Positions 25,652 through 33,700 of a DNA stretch of 64,000 nucleotides are shown here, one piece after another (position 1 is the stretch's first letter; each line of letters begins with the position of its first letter). The translations under genes and the position numbers were made by a program. The stretch is from Streptomyces coeruleorubidus (GTDB lineage: Bacteria; Actinomycetota; Actinomycetes; Streptomycetales; Streptomycetaceae). Location: the NCBI RefSeq assembly GCF_008705135.1, contig NZ_CP023694.1:9151001-9215000 (forward strand), written 5' to 3'. The notes beneath the pieces are model-generated. The model saw nothing but the letters and a program-made list of their open reading frames with translations. It was not told the origin of the DNA and ran no database searches.

Positions 25652-26785
25652 CTACTGGTAGCCGGCCGCCCGGGCCATGCTCTCGCCGAGGCCTTCGCGG
25701 CGGATGCGCTGGTCGATGTAGAGCAGAGTGCTGACCAGTTGTGTGAAGGCGGTGGCGAGCAGCTGGACCACCAGCGTGACGACGACGGTGAGGACCAGAT
25801 AGGTCCACAGGCCGGGCAGCGCGTCGCCGTACACGTCGGTGAAGAACTCGCCGACGTCGGCGGGCGGTTCGTCGTACGGGCCGTAGGCGTCGTAGGAGGG
25901 CTGCGGACTAGCGAACACCAGCGGGATCTGCACGATCCACCCTCCGACGGCCACCATGCCCCAGGTGAGCAACAGGATGCCGAACGTGCGCCACCAGGCA
26001 CCGCGGACCAGCCGGAACGAGCGCTTCAGGGCGGTGATCGGGCCGGCCGACTCAAGGACCGCGGCGGCGGGCGCGAACGAGAAGGACACCAGCAGCCACG
26101 TCACCAAGGGCAGGGTCAGCAGCCCGAGCAAGAACAGGAGCCCCGGCGCCATCAGGGGGCTTTCGGCCGCCACCAGCAGGGCGATCAGGCTGATCCAGAG
26201 CATGAAGAACAGGGCGACCGGGATCGCGATCAGCAGATACATGAGGAACGTGACGCCGAGCACCGACGGTGTACGGGCCCAGGCGCGGCGCCATACCGCA
26301 CCGAAGGTGGTGCGCCGGCCCAGCACGGCGTGTTCCAGGACCACCGGGCTGACAGCGGAGAGGAACGAGTTCACCAGCAGGGTGAGCAGCATCAGCACCA
26401 CGTACGCCACCACGACGGAGATCACGATCGGGCTGACCATGGCCCAGGTCGGTTCGTCGGCGTGGATCAGTACCTGCCAGTCGTCCTCGACGCTGAGGTA
26501 GGCCAGCGCGAACGCGGCGGCCGTCGCGGCGAAGAGCAGGGCGAGGCCCGCGCCCATCGCGCCGAACAACTGCCGCGCGTACCGCCCCATCGTCGAGAAC
26601 GCACCGTTGTAGACGGCCCCGAGCCCGAGCGGTGCCAGCGGTATCACGCCCGGTCTGGGCGGTGGCGGCTGCCAGCCGCCACCGCCGTAGGGACCGTATG
26701 GCCCCTGCGGACCGTATGGCCCCTGCGGACCGTACGGTCCTTGCGGCCAGTTCGGCCCCTGTGGTCCCCACCCCTGGTGCGCCAT
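25652..26785 (-). CDS. multi-pass membrane protein with Gly/Pro/Tyr-rich N-terminus
   Basis: A 377-residue protein. Residues 1-45 hold GPQGPYGPQGPYGPYGG repeats; six or more membrane helices follow (LFGAMGAGLALLFAATAAAF; MVSPIVISVVVAYVVLMLLT; VTFLMYLLIAIPVALFFMLW; PGLLFLLGLLTLPLVTWLLV; TFGILLLTWGMVAVGGWIV; YLVLTVVVTLVVQLLATAFT). LKRSFRLVRGAWWRTFGILL and the tail IDQRIRREGL match the 'glycerophosphoryl diester phosphodiesterase membrane domain' type common in Actinobacteria. It lacks a catalytic phosphodiesterase domain. The start at 26785 follows a GGAACGG site. Confidence 0.85.
   Translation of the reverse strand: MAHQGWGPQGPNWPQGPYGPQGPYGPQGPYGPYGGGGWQPPPPRPGVIPLAPLGLGAVYNGAFSTMGRYARQLFGAMGAGLALLFAATAAAFALAYLSVEDDWQVLIHADEPTWAMVSPIVISVVVAYVVLMLLTLLVNSFLSAVSPVVLEHAVLGRRTTFGAVWRRAWARTPSVLGVTFLMYLLIAIPVALFFMLWISLIALLVAAESPLMAPGLLFLLGLLTLPLVTWLLVSFSFAPAAAVLESAGPITALKRSFRLVRGAWWRTFGILLLTWGMVAVGGWIVQIPLVFASPQPSYDAYGPYDEPPADVGEFFTDVYGDALPGLWTYLVLTVVVTLVVQLLATAFTQLVSTLLYIDQRIRREGLGESMARAAGYQ
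25687..25710. repeat. 24-base direct repeat, copy A (inside membrane-protein gene)
   Basis: These 24 bases (CGAGGCCTTCGC at the start, GGATGCGCT at the end) recur exactly at 26880-26903, upstream of the same gene. Copy A encodes part of the C-terminal RIRREGLG of the membrane protein. Confidence 0.7.
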
Positions 26786-27327
26786 ACCGTGTTCCGTTCC
26801 TTTGTTCGGGGCGGCATACATTAGCCCAGGTCGGGCGGGGGGCCAGCGGGGAGTGTTGGCGGCTTGGCCAGGGCGGCCGCGAGGCCTTCGCGGCGGATGC
26901 GCTTTAGCCGGGGGTGGCGAGAATGCACGTCACGCACATGCCGTACATCGTGAACGGCGTGTCGGCGAGAACCGACTCCGCCGTCCCCCTGTCTGTCGTC
27001 TCCTGGCGTCCGTGCGGTCCGGGCATGGACGACGACGGATCACGTGGTTGCTTCACGGCGCTACTGCTCGGGAGCCAGCCCGTGTCGCCGGTGGCCCACT
27101 TCTCGAGGGCGCCGGGCGCCCTGCTGCAGGATCAGCCTGCGGCGGGTGGCTCCATCCGTAAGATTGGGCAGCGCATCGACACCGATTGGGGAGCATCAAG
27201 CCCACGAGATCCGCGTGCGGTGTTCGCGAGATTCGACAGCACCACCAGCCGAAGATCGGTCGCACTCTGTGTTCTGACGTACCTTCGGGCGTATGACGCA
27301 TGCCCTGAGATCCCGGCTCGTGCCCCA
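26786..27327. other. intergenic with second copy of a 24-base repeat
   Basis: Positions 26880-26903 repeat 25687-25710 exactly, as if the gene end had been copied 1.2 kb away. No gene is supported here; the frame open from 26914 has low-quality sequence until about 27328. Confidence 0.45.
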
Positions 27328-27849
27328 GTGAGCGGCTGGTGGGCCTTGATGGAGGAACAGACCCGCCGAGAGGTCGATGCTGACGTGCTGCGCGATCGGC
27401 GGTTGTCGGCGGTCAGGTCCGTCTGGGAGGCACTGCGCCCCCTGGAGGTGGGCCTGCACCAGGCCGAGCGGGTGGTCCACGCCCGATATGAGGTCCTCGG
27501 CGACCGAGTGCAGCGCACGCCGCCGGATCCGCTCGACCTGGCCTCACTTGCGGCTCGCGCCGCGGTTCTCTCGGGTCGTGTGGCAGCAGTGGAGGCGGTG
27601 TGGGACGGCGATACCGTGCACGATTGGTTCGTGCTCCTGGTCGCGGTCTCGGACGCCCCAGACGGGGAAAGCCACCTGGCGACCGTCTACCACCGTCCGG
27701 ACGGTGATCCGCCTGGCGTTGCCGCCGCCAAGGCCGGCCGGGCGCTGGCCGGCCACCTTGGTGTGCCGTTCCATTTCGCTTCTCCGGACAGTCCTGATGA
27801 CGACGCCCCGCGCTGGCGGGCGCTCCAGCGGCCGGCTGAAGGGCCCTGA
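27328..27849 (+). CDS. hypothetical soluble protein
   Basis: From GTG 27328 (or ATG 27349) the sequence reads MEEQTRREVDADVLRDRRLS, AVRSVWEALRPLEVGLHQAE, then DPLDLASLAARAAVLSGRVA, AVEAVWDGDTVHDWFVLLVA and GLPFHFASPD-like GVPFHFASPD. The mix of helices followed by a beta-rich end suggests a folded protein, but I do not recognise a family. The frame is open far upstream (26914); the later start is preferred by composition. Confidence 0.55.
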   Translation: MSGWWALMEEQTRREVDADVLRDRRLSAVRSVWEALRPLEVGLHQAERVVHARYEVLGDRVQRTPPDPLDLASLAARAAVLSGRVAAVEAVWDGDTVHDWFVLLVAVSDAPDGESHLATVYHRPDGDPPGVAAAKAGRALAGHLGVPFHFASPDSPDDDAPRWRALQRPAEGP

Positions 27850-28055
27850 CCCGGGAGTCATGGGCGGATCGAGGAGACCTCGAAGAGCCCGGGTCATCCG
27901 GGGAGAATGTCATCGACCGCACGGCAGGATGCCGCGGGTGGTGGTGCGACAACGATGCTGTCCTGGTGGCCGGAGGAGGCCGGCCGCCCGGACACCCTCC
28001 TGTTCCGTGGTCCCGTCCCACCGCAGCCTGTTTCGCCTGCCCGGACCGGCTGGCA

Positions 28056-28949
28056 TCAGGCGCTGAGTGCGGTGCGCAAGGTGGTTGCCATCAGGTCGAT
28101 GGCGGCTTTCCCCGCCGGTACCGGACCGGTGTGGGTGAAGTAATGATCGACTCCCTCGAAGACACGGTGGACGACCGGAACGCCGGCGGCCTCCAGAGCC
28201 TTGGCGTAAGCGTTGCCCTCATCGCGCAAGCGGTCGTTCTCCGCGGTGATGACGAGGGCGGGAGGAAGTCCGGCGAGATCATCGGCCAGTGCGGGTGAGA
28301 CAAGGGGATCGGCACGGTGGGCGGGGTCGGGGACGTAGGCGGCCGTGAAGACCCGCATGAGCTGAGGGCTGAGCAGCGGCTTGGCGATGAGGGACTGTTT
28401 GGTGGCCGGGTCGGCGATCTGATCGAGCGGTGCGGAGTCGATGATCTGGAGCCGGGGCGAGAAGGTTCCGCGGTCCCGGGCCATGCGGCAGACGGCGGCA
28501 GTCAGGTTGGCCCCGGCGCTGTGTCCGCCCACGGCAAGGCGCGAGCCGTCCCAGCCGCCCGCGGGGCCGTTCTCGGCGACCCACGCGGTGACGTCGTACG
28601 CCTGGGTGACGGGCACCGGAAAGTGCCGCTGCGGGGCGACGGCATAGTCCACGTTGATCACGACACAGCCGGCCGCGGCGGCTATGTAACGGCAGATGTG
28701 GTCGTCCTGCTCCGGGCGGCCGACCACGAAGCCGCCGCCGTGGAAGTTGACGTACACGGGGGCAGGAGTTCCGGTGTCGGACGGCGGGCGGTAGACCGTG
28801 CACGGCACCGGGCCGGCGCCGGTCTCCACGTGGAGGGCTTCGGTGCGCTTCGGGATGTCCGAGAAGCGCAGGTCCTTGTGGACCCGCGACATCACCCGAC
28901 CGAGCAGCAGCTGGATCCCTCTGGCCTGGACTCGCGGACTCAGCAGCAT
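28056..28949 (-). CDS. alpha/beta hydrolase, HSL-type esterase/lipase
   Basis: A 297-residue hydrolase. The oxyanion-hole motif is FHGGGFVVG (about residues 70-78), the nucleophile elbow is GGHSAGAN (Ser near 146), the catalytic Asp lies in TAENDRLRDEG and the His in GVDHYFTHTG, in the usual order for hormone-sensitive-lipase-like enzymes. It hydrolyses esters; substrate unknown. The start is ATG at 28949 behind GAAGGGTGG. About 40 bases upstream, CAGGA-T-TCCTG (28984-28994) in an AT-rich setting may be an operator or promoter. Confidence 0.92.
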   Translation of the reverse strand: MLLSPRVQARGIQLLLGRVMSRVHKDLRFSDIPKRTEALHVETGAGPVPCTVYRPPSDTGTPAPVYVNFHGGGFVVGRPEQDDHICRYIAAAAGCVVINVDYAVAPQRHFPVPVTQAYDVTAWVAENGPAGGWDGSRLAVGGHSAGANLTAAVCRMARDRGTFSPRLQIIDSAPLDQIADPATKQSLIAKPLLSPQLMRVFTAAYVPDPAHRADPLVSPALADDLAGLPPALVITAENDRLRDEGNAYAKALEAAGVPVVHRVFEGVDHYFTHTGPVPAGKAAIDLMATTLRTALSA

Positions 28950-29284
28950 GCCTCGGCCACCCTTCGTTGCAACTTTAAAATAACAGGATTCCTGATAATG
29001 AACGCTCACTCGTCTTCGCGCAATAGGCGGATAGGGAGCCGGGCGAAACCGGACGGCAGGGTGCGGTCTCGACGGCGGCGATGTGAGGAAGGCGATCAGC
29101 AAGACGGTCAGGAGAGGCAGAGTGTCAGCACGTCGACCTTGCCGAGCTCGTGAAGCGCCGATGGTGTTACCGGAGGCGGGGTGGGCGAATCGCCATGGGA
29201 CACAGCAGATCGGCATGCGTCGTGGCCGTTGCGACATGAGCAGGTGACAGGCATCTCATGGGCCGATGCGAACTCGTCCTCGCC
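28950..29284. other. intergenic, probable hydrolase promoter
   Basis: AT-rich bases around 28970-29000 stand out from the GC-rich surroundings and contain the small CAGGA/TCCTG palindrome at 28984-28994. No gene is supported to 29284. Confidence 0.35.
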
Positions 29285-29665
29285 TCAGGTGTCGCGGACG
29301 GGCGGTTCGCGGCGCAGCAGGTCAGGCCGGGCATCGGCGAGGACGTAGGCCCGCTGGAGCCCTTCCACCAGCACCCGGTCGATGCGATAGAGCCGTGCCC
29401 GCTCGTCCCGCTGGAGCAGCTGGTGGACGCCGAGCGGGCCGGCGCGGCGCTGCAAACATCAGGGACGCGATCACTTCAAACAGCGTTCGGTCCGTCCAGC
29501 CCTGCCCCAGGTTCTCTTCGCTCAGGTCCTCCAGGCCAGGACGGGGTTCGGAGGCCGGGGCGTCAGGCCAGTCGGCGGGCACGGCGGGACGCAGCCCGTA
29601 AGCGGTCTGCACAGAGCGAACGCCTGCTCGTAGGTGTCCGTCTCGGTATCGATCGTCAGCCGCAT
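29285..29665 (-). pseudogene. frameshifted hypothetical gene next to tpg remnant
   Basis: Three minus-strand frames join into one sensible protein: MRLTIDTETDTYEQA, then VQTAYGLRPAVPADWPDAPA, EENLGQGWTDRTLFEVIASL, then GVHQLLQRDERARLYRIDRV, LVEGLQRAYVLADARPDLLR and a stop at 29285. The helical, acidic/basic pattern resembles small plasmid-type proteins. Family unknown; at least two frameshifts. Confidence 0.5.
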
Positions 29666-29744
29666 GCCGGCCCTCTCCCTCAACGCTGTAGTCATCATGA
29701 GCCAACGCGCATGGCCCGCCGCCTCGTTGACCACGTCGGGGCCA

Positions 29745-30051
29745 GCCTGCCAGATCCGCGCGAGGGCGAAGAAGAAGGCCGCGATCACCGCCGGCCTGGT
29801 CGTCTCCACCAGGGCCCGCTTCCGGTCCACGGCCGCGCTGGAGACGACCGATGACGCCCGCTTCCATGACGTCACCCAGGCTCAGCCGCCGCGCTGGAAC
29901 GGGCCGTCTCTTCGAAACCCGTGACACCGGTGTCACCGAGCAGTAGCTCCAGTGCATCGCGGCTGAGAGCCTGTCGGAGGTGTTCTTCCGCACTACCAAC
30001 ACTCGGGCAAACGGCTTGGGCGTGGAGTTCACCGACGTGGAGACCATCGAA
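29745..30051 (+). pseudogene. tpg: tpg-like terminal protein remnant, copy 2
   Basis: A C-terminal piece of the same protein as at 20230: QIRARAKKKAAITAGLVVST, RARFRSTAALETTDDARFHD, VTQAQPPRW, then after a gap and a TAG, LQCIAAESLSEVFFRTTNTR, ANGLGVEFTDVETI. The HTH half is absent. The homology stops exactly where the tRNA-like element begins. Confidence 0.72.
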
Positions 30052-30128
30052 GGGGCGGGGCGGTCGGATTCGAACCGACGTCCTCCGAGATGATGTCGCG
30101 GCGCACTACCTCTGTGCTACGACCCCGC
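30052..30128 (-). tRNA. tRNA-like element (possibly degenerate)
   Basis: The minus strand folds as a tRNA: acceptor GCGGGG-(T bulge)-CG pairing with CGCCCCGC, D arm GCAC-AGAGGTA-GTGC, a 17-base anticodon arm CCGCG-ACATCAT-CTCGG with one mismatch, and a perfect T arm GTCGG-TTCGAAT-CCGAC. The T loop is canonical. Against a working gene: position 33 is C instead of T, the acceptor has a bulge, and there is no encoded CCA. The 3' end meets the truncated tpg copy 2. Confidence 0.55.
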
Positions 30129-30540
30129 CTTGCTGGTGATCATATCCTCGTCCACGGTGTTCCACAGCGGAGCAAGCGGCGGAAAGCCGTCACCAACGCT
30201 CGCCTGTCGTTCTCTCGATGACAACAAGCATGCTGACGTGACAGCTGTCGTGCCTCGGCTCAGCGGACCGGATTCGCCAACGGTGTCTTCCAGATGCCGG
30301 GGACAGGGCGCTTGCGCATCCTGCGAGGTGGCCCGGGCCGCGCGGTGCCGCGTCCACCAAGGACTGGCGTGGGCGATGGCCGCGCGGACGGCCTGCCGAA
30401 CGCTGCCAGAGACGCCTTCAGGCGTGCTGTGTTCTCCACCTCCCCGTCGGCGTTGAGCAGTTACCCGTTGGCGGCGACGGCCGGGTCGAGATTCACATCA
30501 ACGGGACCGCCGCCGCGGTGAACCGGGCGAGCGGCTCCCG
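30129..30540. other. intergenic, no gene recognised
   Basis: Between the tRNA-like element and tpg copy 3. No frame resembles a known protein; no array or strong hairpin noticed. Confidence 0.4.
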
Positions 30541-30720
30541 CACGGCGGCCACTGGTAGCTTGGTCGCCCGCGCTAGGTCCAGGGCCTGGTTCACCGCCGC
30601 GCTGGCGGGACCTCTTCTTCGCCGCCCACGAGCAAGGCGCCACCGAGCAGCAGTTCCAGCGCATCTCAGCCGACGGCCTCGCTCAGATGTACTTGGCAGT
30701 GGCTCCGTCCTGGCCCGGGT
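30541..30720 (+). pseudogene. tpg: tpg-like terminal protein remnant, copy 3
   Basis: ATGSLVARARSRAWFTAAL aligns with the TGGLVVSTRARFGFTAA stretch of copy 1. After an internal deletion another frame continues PPRWRDLFFAAHEQGATEQQ, FQRISADGLAQMYL. It preserves the Trp (PPRW) that is TGA in copy 1. Confidence 0.65.
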
Positions 30721-30837
30721 CGCATGCCCGGGCTCGATCTGACGCCGGTCGAACCGAGTGAGTAAACGGCCGTGGGCTGGCCTGGCAACCGGCCACCAGT
30801 GGTGTCGATCAGGCAGGCAAGACGGCGCCCGGTGCTA

Positions 30838-31170
30838 TCTCAACTGTGGAAGCTGATGTATCCGTTTGCCGTCGCGATCATTCGCGCCTCTGCTGTAGGA
30901 GTGCACGTCCGGGCGGTTGCCGGAGGGCTTGTACAGATAGATGGTGTCCTTGTCGTTGTTCCACAGGAAGTTGCAGTTGTCGCGGTAGACCACATTCTTG
31001 GTGTCGGAGTCGGTGCCTGGCCGCCGCGGAGCTTGATGTAGTCGCCGGGGCTGCAGATAGTGGCTCGAAGGGAACATGAAGCGGTTGCCTGGGGCGTCTT
31101 TGGCGACATAGCCCTTGAGGTTGATCGTCGAGGAGGACAAGTAGTTCTTCACGGTCAGGTACTCCTGCAA
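30838..31170 (-). pseudogene. lamin-tail-domain (LTD) protein, broken C-terminal part
   Basis: Frames join as EYLTVKNYLSSSTINLKGYV, AKDAPGNRFMFPSSHYLQP, GDYIKLRGGQ, GTDSDTKNVVYRDNCNFLWN, NDKDTIYLYKPSGNRPDVHS, NGYISFHS. The LKG-x(4)-DAxGNRxxFPSxxxLxPG and FLWNNxxDTxxLY motifs are those of LTD domains, found at the ends of secreted or nuclease-fused proteins. Three one-base shifts and no signal peptide: inactive. Confidence 0.7.
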
Positions 31171-31202
31171 CCCCGGTGCTACCACCCTGCTACCATGAGG
31201 GC

Positions 31203-31460
31203 ATGACTTCCACGAAGAAGCAGACGCAGGTCCGGCTGGAAGAGGATGTGCTCGCCGCGGGCAAGACCGCCGCGGCCGCTCGACACCTGGACTTCAACAA
31301 GTACGTCGAGCGGCTCATCATCGAGGACACCACCGGCGCACGCGCTGCTGGCATGGCAGCCGCCCAGCGGCTCATCGATGAGCACGGCACGTTCCTCGAC
31401 GACCTGGAGCAGCAGCTCGACGCGCCGTACGCCGACCCGCAGCCCGGCGCCGCCGCGTGA
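31203..31460 (+). CDS. ribbon-helix-helix-type antitoxin
   Basis: An 85-residue protein: STKKQTQVRLEEDVLAAGKT (RHH strand and helix), AAAARHLDFNKYVERLIIED, then an acidic C-terminal tail (LIDEHGTFLDDLEQQLDAPY) suited to binding a toxin. It overlaps the next gene by GTGA, the classic coupling of antitoxin and toxin. Probably autoregulates; ATG 31203 lies in a short leader. Confidence 0.8.
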   Translation: MTSTKKQTQVRLEEDVLAAGKTAAAARHLDFNKYVERLIIEDTTGARAAGMAAAQRLIDEHGTFLDDLEQQLDAPYADPQPGAAA

Positions 31461-31828
31461 TCCTGCACGTCGACGAATCCTGGATCCTCGAAGTGACAGA
31501 GAGGGCCGGACACCGCGACCCGGCCGCCGACGACTACGGCGTCCCCATAGCCGCCGTCGCCCGCCACCGCGGCGAACTCCTCGAGACGCCCGTCTACGAC
31601 GGCGCCTACGCCCGCGCCGGCGCTCTCGTACACAACCTGGGCCGCTGCCGCTGGCTGGAACGCTCCAACCTCACCGTCGCCTGCGCCGTCGCCGTCATGT
31701 ACCTCGAGGCCAGCAACATTCCGGTCAGCCCCACCCGCGAACAGCTGACCGCACTCGCCCACGAGCTGAACAACCCGCGCTGCACTGCAAACCGGATCGC
31801 TTCTTTCCTCCGTACCTGGAAACCCTGA
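31457..31828 (+). CDS. Fic/Doc-like toxin
   Basis: A 123-residue protein: ILHVDESWILEVTERAGHRD, DYGVPIAAVARHRGELLETP, VYDGAYARAGALVHNLGRCR, WLERSNLTVACAVAVMYLEA, SNIPVSPTREQLTALAHELN. The helical layout matches Doc-type Fic proteins, but the catalytic HPFxxGN(K/G)R is replaced by CRWLERSNLT, a variant I recall in Streptomyces Doc-like toxins. So AMP-transfer or kinase activity is doubtful. Pairs with the upstream RHH antitoxin. Confidence 0.72.
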   Translation: MILHVDESWILEVTERAGHRDPAADDYGVPIAAVARHRGELLETPVYDGAYARAGALVHNLGRCRWLERSNLTVACAVAVMYLEASNIPVSPTREQLTALAHELNNPRCTANRIASFLRTWKP

Positions 31829-31966
31829 CCTCGGGCCGGGTGGTGATCGCTACCCGCGACCGCATGCGATCCGGCGGCATCCACATATGGGCTCCAGCCA
31901 GCACTTGTCCGGCCCATCATGCTTGAGTCGGACCTGCCCCGAGTACCTGCGCCGTCGGAGCCTTGT

Positions 31967-31995
31967 CATGCGCCGCAAGTATCTTGCGGCGCATG
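31967..31995. promoter_or_regulatory. perfect palindrome, probable PadR operator
   Basis: CATGCGCCGCAAG (31967-31979) and CTTGCGGCGCATG (31983-31995) are perfect inverted repeats around TAT. TTGCGG (31984-31989) and TATCTT (32008-32013), 18 bases apart, make a plausible -35/-10 pair ending 7 bases before the PadR ATG, so the transcript is probably leaderless and repression would block -35. Confidence 0.75.
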
Positions 31996-32020
31996 GCAAT
32001 GCCTGACTATCTTGTACCGC

Positions 32021-32398
32021 ATGACAAAGGGGCTGCCCGCTACCAGTGATCAGCGTCGTACTCAGCTGCTGCGCGGAGTGCTCGATCTGTGCCTGCTGTC
32101 GCTGATCGCCGAACGGCCGCGCTACGGCTTCGAGTTCGTGGCGGCGCTCGCCGACAACGGGCTCGAACTCGTGAGCGAAGGCAGTATCTATCCGTTGCTC
32201 ACCCGGCTGGAGCGGGAGGGGCTCGTCTCCTCATACCGCGCCCCGTCGGCCAGCGGTGGCGCCCCGCGCAAGTACTACCGCCTGACCGAAGCGGGAAGTA
32301 TCGAACTGGCGAGCGGCCGGGCCGTATGGCACGCCTTCAGCGGGCGTGTGGGGCGGATCCTGACTGCCACCGAACCCATGGGGGGAAGCGCACCATGA
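32021..32398 (+). CDS. PadR-family transcriptional regulator
   Basis: A 125-residue regulator: LRGVLDLCLLSLIAERPRYG, FEFVAALADNGLELVSEGSI, YPLLTRLEREGLVSSYRAPS, GGAPRKYYRLTEAG. This is the PadR winged helix with a single C-terminal dimerisation helix. It overlaps the downstream membrane-protein gene by ATGA, and lies 25 bases after a perfect palindrome (31967-31995), the likely autoregulatory site. Confidence 0.92.
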   Translation: MTKGLPATSDQRRTQLLRGVLDLCLLSLIAERPRYGFEFVAALADNGLELVSEGSIYPLLTRLEREGLVSSYRAPSASGGAPRKYYRLTEAGSIELASGRAVWHAFSGRVGRILTATEPMGGSAP

Positions 32399-32979
32399 CG
32401 GACCAGCGAACCATGACGAACCAGCAGATACTCGCGGTCTGCCGCAGCAACTGGGAGTACCGGGGCATCGACGACAGATCCGTCCGGGAGATGCTCGACG
32501 AGCTCTCCGCTCACCTGGACGACGCGGTGGCCGCAGGCCGCACACCCCAGGACGTCGTGGGCAACGACGTCAAAGAGTTCGCCGCCTCCTGGGCCCGGGC
32601 CCGCGCTCCGTTCGCCCGCCGGCTGCTGCGCACGACGGCGATGATCTGCTTCGTGATCGGCTGGCTGATACTGGCCACCTGCCTGCTCCGGTGGACCACC
32701 GAACGGGTCGTGAGCGTTAACGATGTCGCCTTCTGGACCGTCGTCGCAGCGGTCACGATCGCCTGGGAGCTGCGGCGTGGCAGCCTGGGGCTCGGTAGGA
32801 CGCTCGCGGTCGCCCTTGCCGTCGGCCTGCCCGCAGTGCTGCTCTCCCAATGGGTGGGCGGCGACGAGGAACTGTTCACATTGCCACTGTGGGTGGCCCC
32901 GGCGCTGCTCCTTCCCGGACTGCCGTATGCCGTCGCCGATGCGCGGGGCAGGAAGAGCACCGCGCCCGGCGTCAACTGA
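32395..32979 (+). CDS. membrane protein co-encoded with PadR
   Basis: A 194-residue protein. The N-terminal ~85 residues are cytoplasmic and helical (LAVCRSNWEYRGIDDRSVRE, MLDELSAHLDDAVAAGRTPQ, DVVGNDVKEFAASWA), resembling the DUF1700/DUF1048-type module seen after PadR genes; then helices near 84-105 (TAMICFVIGWLILATCLLRW), 110-125, 140-155 (TLAVALAVGLPAVLLSQWV) and 165-180. ATGA overlap couples it to PadR, suggesting a PadR-controlled membrane function. Confidence 0.8.
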   Translation: MTDQRTMTNQQILAVCRSNWEYRGIDDRSVREMLDELSAHLDDAVAAGRTPQDVVGNDVKEFAASWARARAPFARRLLRTTAMICFVIGWLILATCLLRWTTERVVSVNDVAFWTVVAAVTIAWELRRGSLGLGRTLAVALAVGLPAVLLSQWVGGDEELFTLPLWVAPALLLPGLPYAVADARGRKSTAPGVN

Positions 32980-33164
32980 GGTCTGTCTCCTTGACGGCTA
33001 GGGGCGCCATTCCTGGCGATAGGCGGGGTGCTCGGCGTATGACTGGGAAAGAACTCGAAGCGCGTAGGCCAGGCCGGCGGCCGTTGGGACAGGGCCGAAG
33101 TGATCCGTGGCTGCTACGCATGGCGCACACGCCCATTCCGCACGACCGGCGAATTCATCCGCCG
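32980..33164. other. intergenic start of a relic-rich stretch
   Basis: No gene is supported here. From 33165 the minus strand shows phosphotransferase and transposase fragments. Confidence 0.35.
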
Positions 33165-33430
33165 CGCCCTGGCCGAGGTCCTCGCTTCATCGGCCTCAAC
33201 GGCCTGGAAGAAGTTGTCGAAGCCGTCGGTGCACTTCTTGGGGTGGGCGCCGAAGTCCGAGCTGATCGGTGCCTCGGCGGGCGCCTCCACATGGAGCGCC
33301 CGGAGGAAGCTCGCCAGCGTGTCGGCCGCGTGGGCGCCGCGGCTGATCGAGCCGTGATCCAGCGGCTCGCCGGGAACCCATGTCATCACGGTCCAGTGCT
33401 TGGGGAAGCGCTCGGAGGGTTCACCGCACC
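33165..33430 (-). pseudogene. aminoglycoside phosphotransferase-like central fragment
   Basis: The minus strand reads FPKHWTVMTWVPGEPLDHGS, ADTLASFLRALHVEAPAEAP, GFDNFFQAVE. The WxVxxWVxGxP...LxxFLxALHxxAP pattern is the hinge and first C-lobe part of APH-family kinases. No catalytic HGD loop is present. Bounded by transposase debris on its 5' side. Confidence 0.6.
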
Positions 33431-33439
33431 GCACCGGGG

Positions 33440-33700
33440 TCGGCACGGGCAGTGCAGCAGATGAGGCTGCAAGCCAGCGAGACGAGGGCGTCGTTGAAGT
33501 TCGATACGTCGTTCCCAGCGGACCGCGAGGCGTTTGAACTGGTGGAGCAGAGCGAAGGTCTGCTCGGCGACTAGCGGAGCTTGCCCGGGCCCTTGATTTC
33601 GGGGAGCCGGTGCAGGGGAGTAGCACCAGGATGCAGCGGTGTGGCAGCTCACCGCGCACGGCCTTCGAGTCGTACGCCTTGTCGTGGGTCGTCGGCGGTG
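33440..33700 (-). pseudogene. IS5-family transposase remnant
   Basis: Frames give TTHDKAYDSKAVRGELP and, further on, LVAEQTFALLHQFKRLAVRW, ERRIELQ, LACSLICCTA. 'DKAYDSxxxRxxLR' and 'VExTxxxLHQFKRLxVRWExR' are IS5-family DDE motifs. Internally deleted and frameshifted. Confidence 0.6.

Noticed and set aside
26914..27327. Long N-terminal extension of the hypothetical gene at 27328
   Set aside because: Residue composition is unlike protein until about 27328, and it overlaps the duplicated 24-base repeat area.
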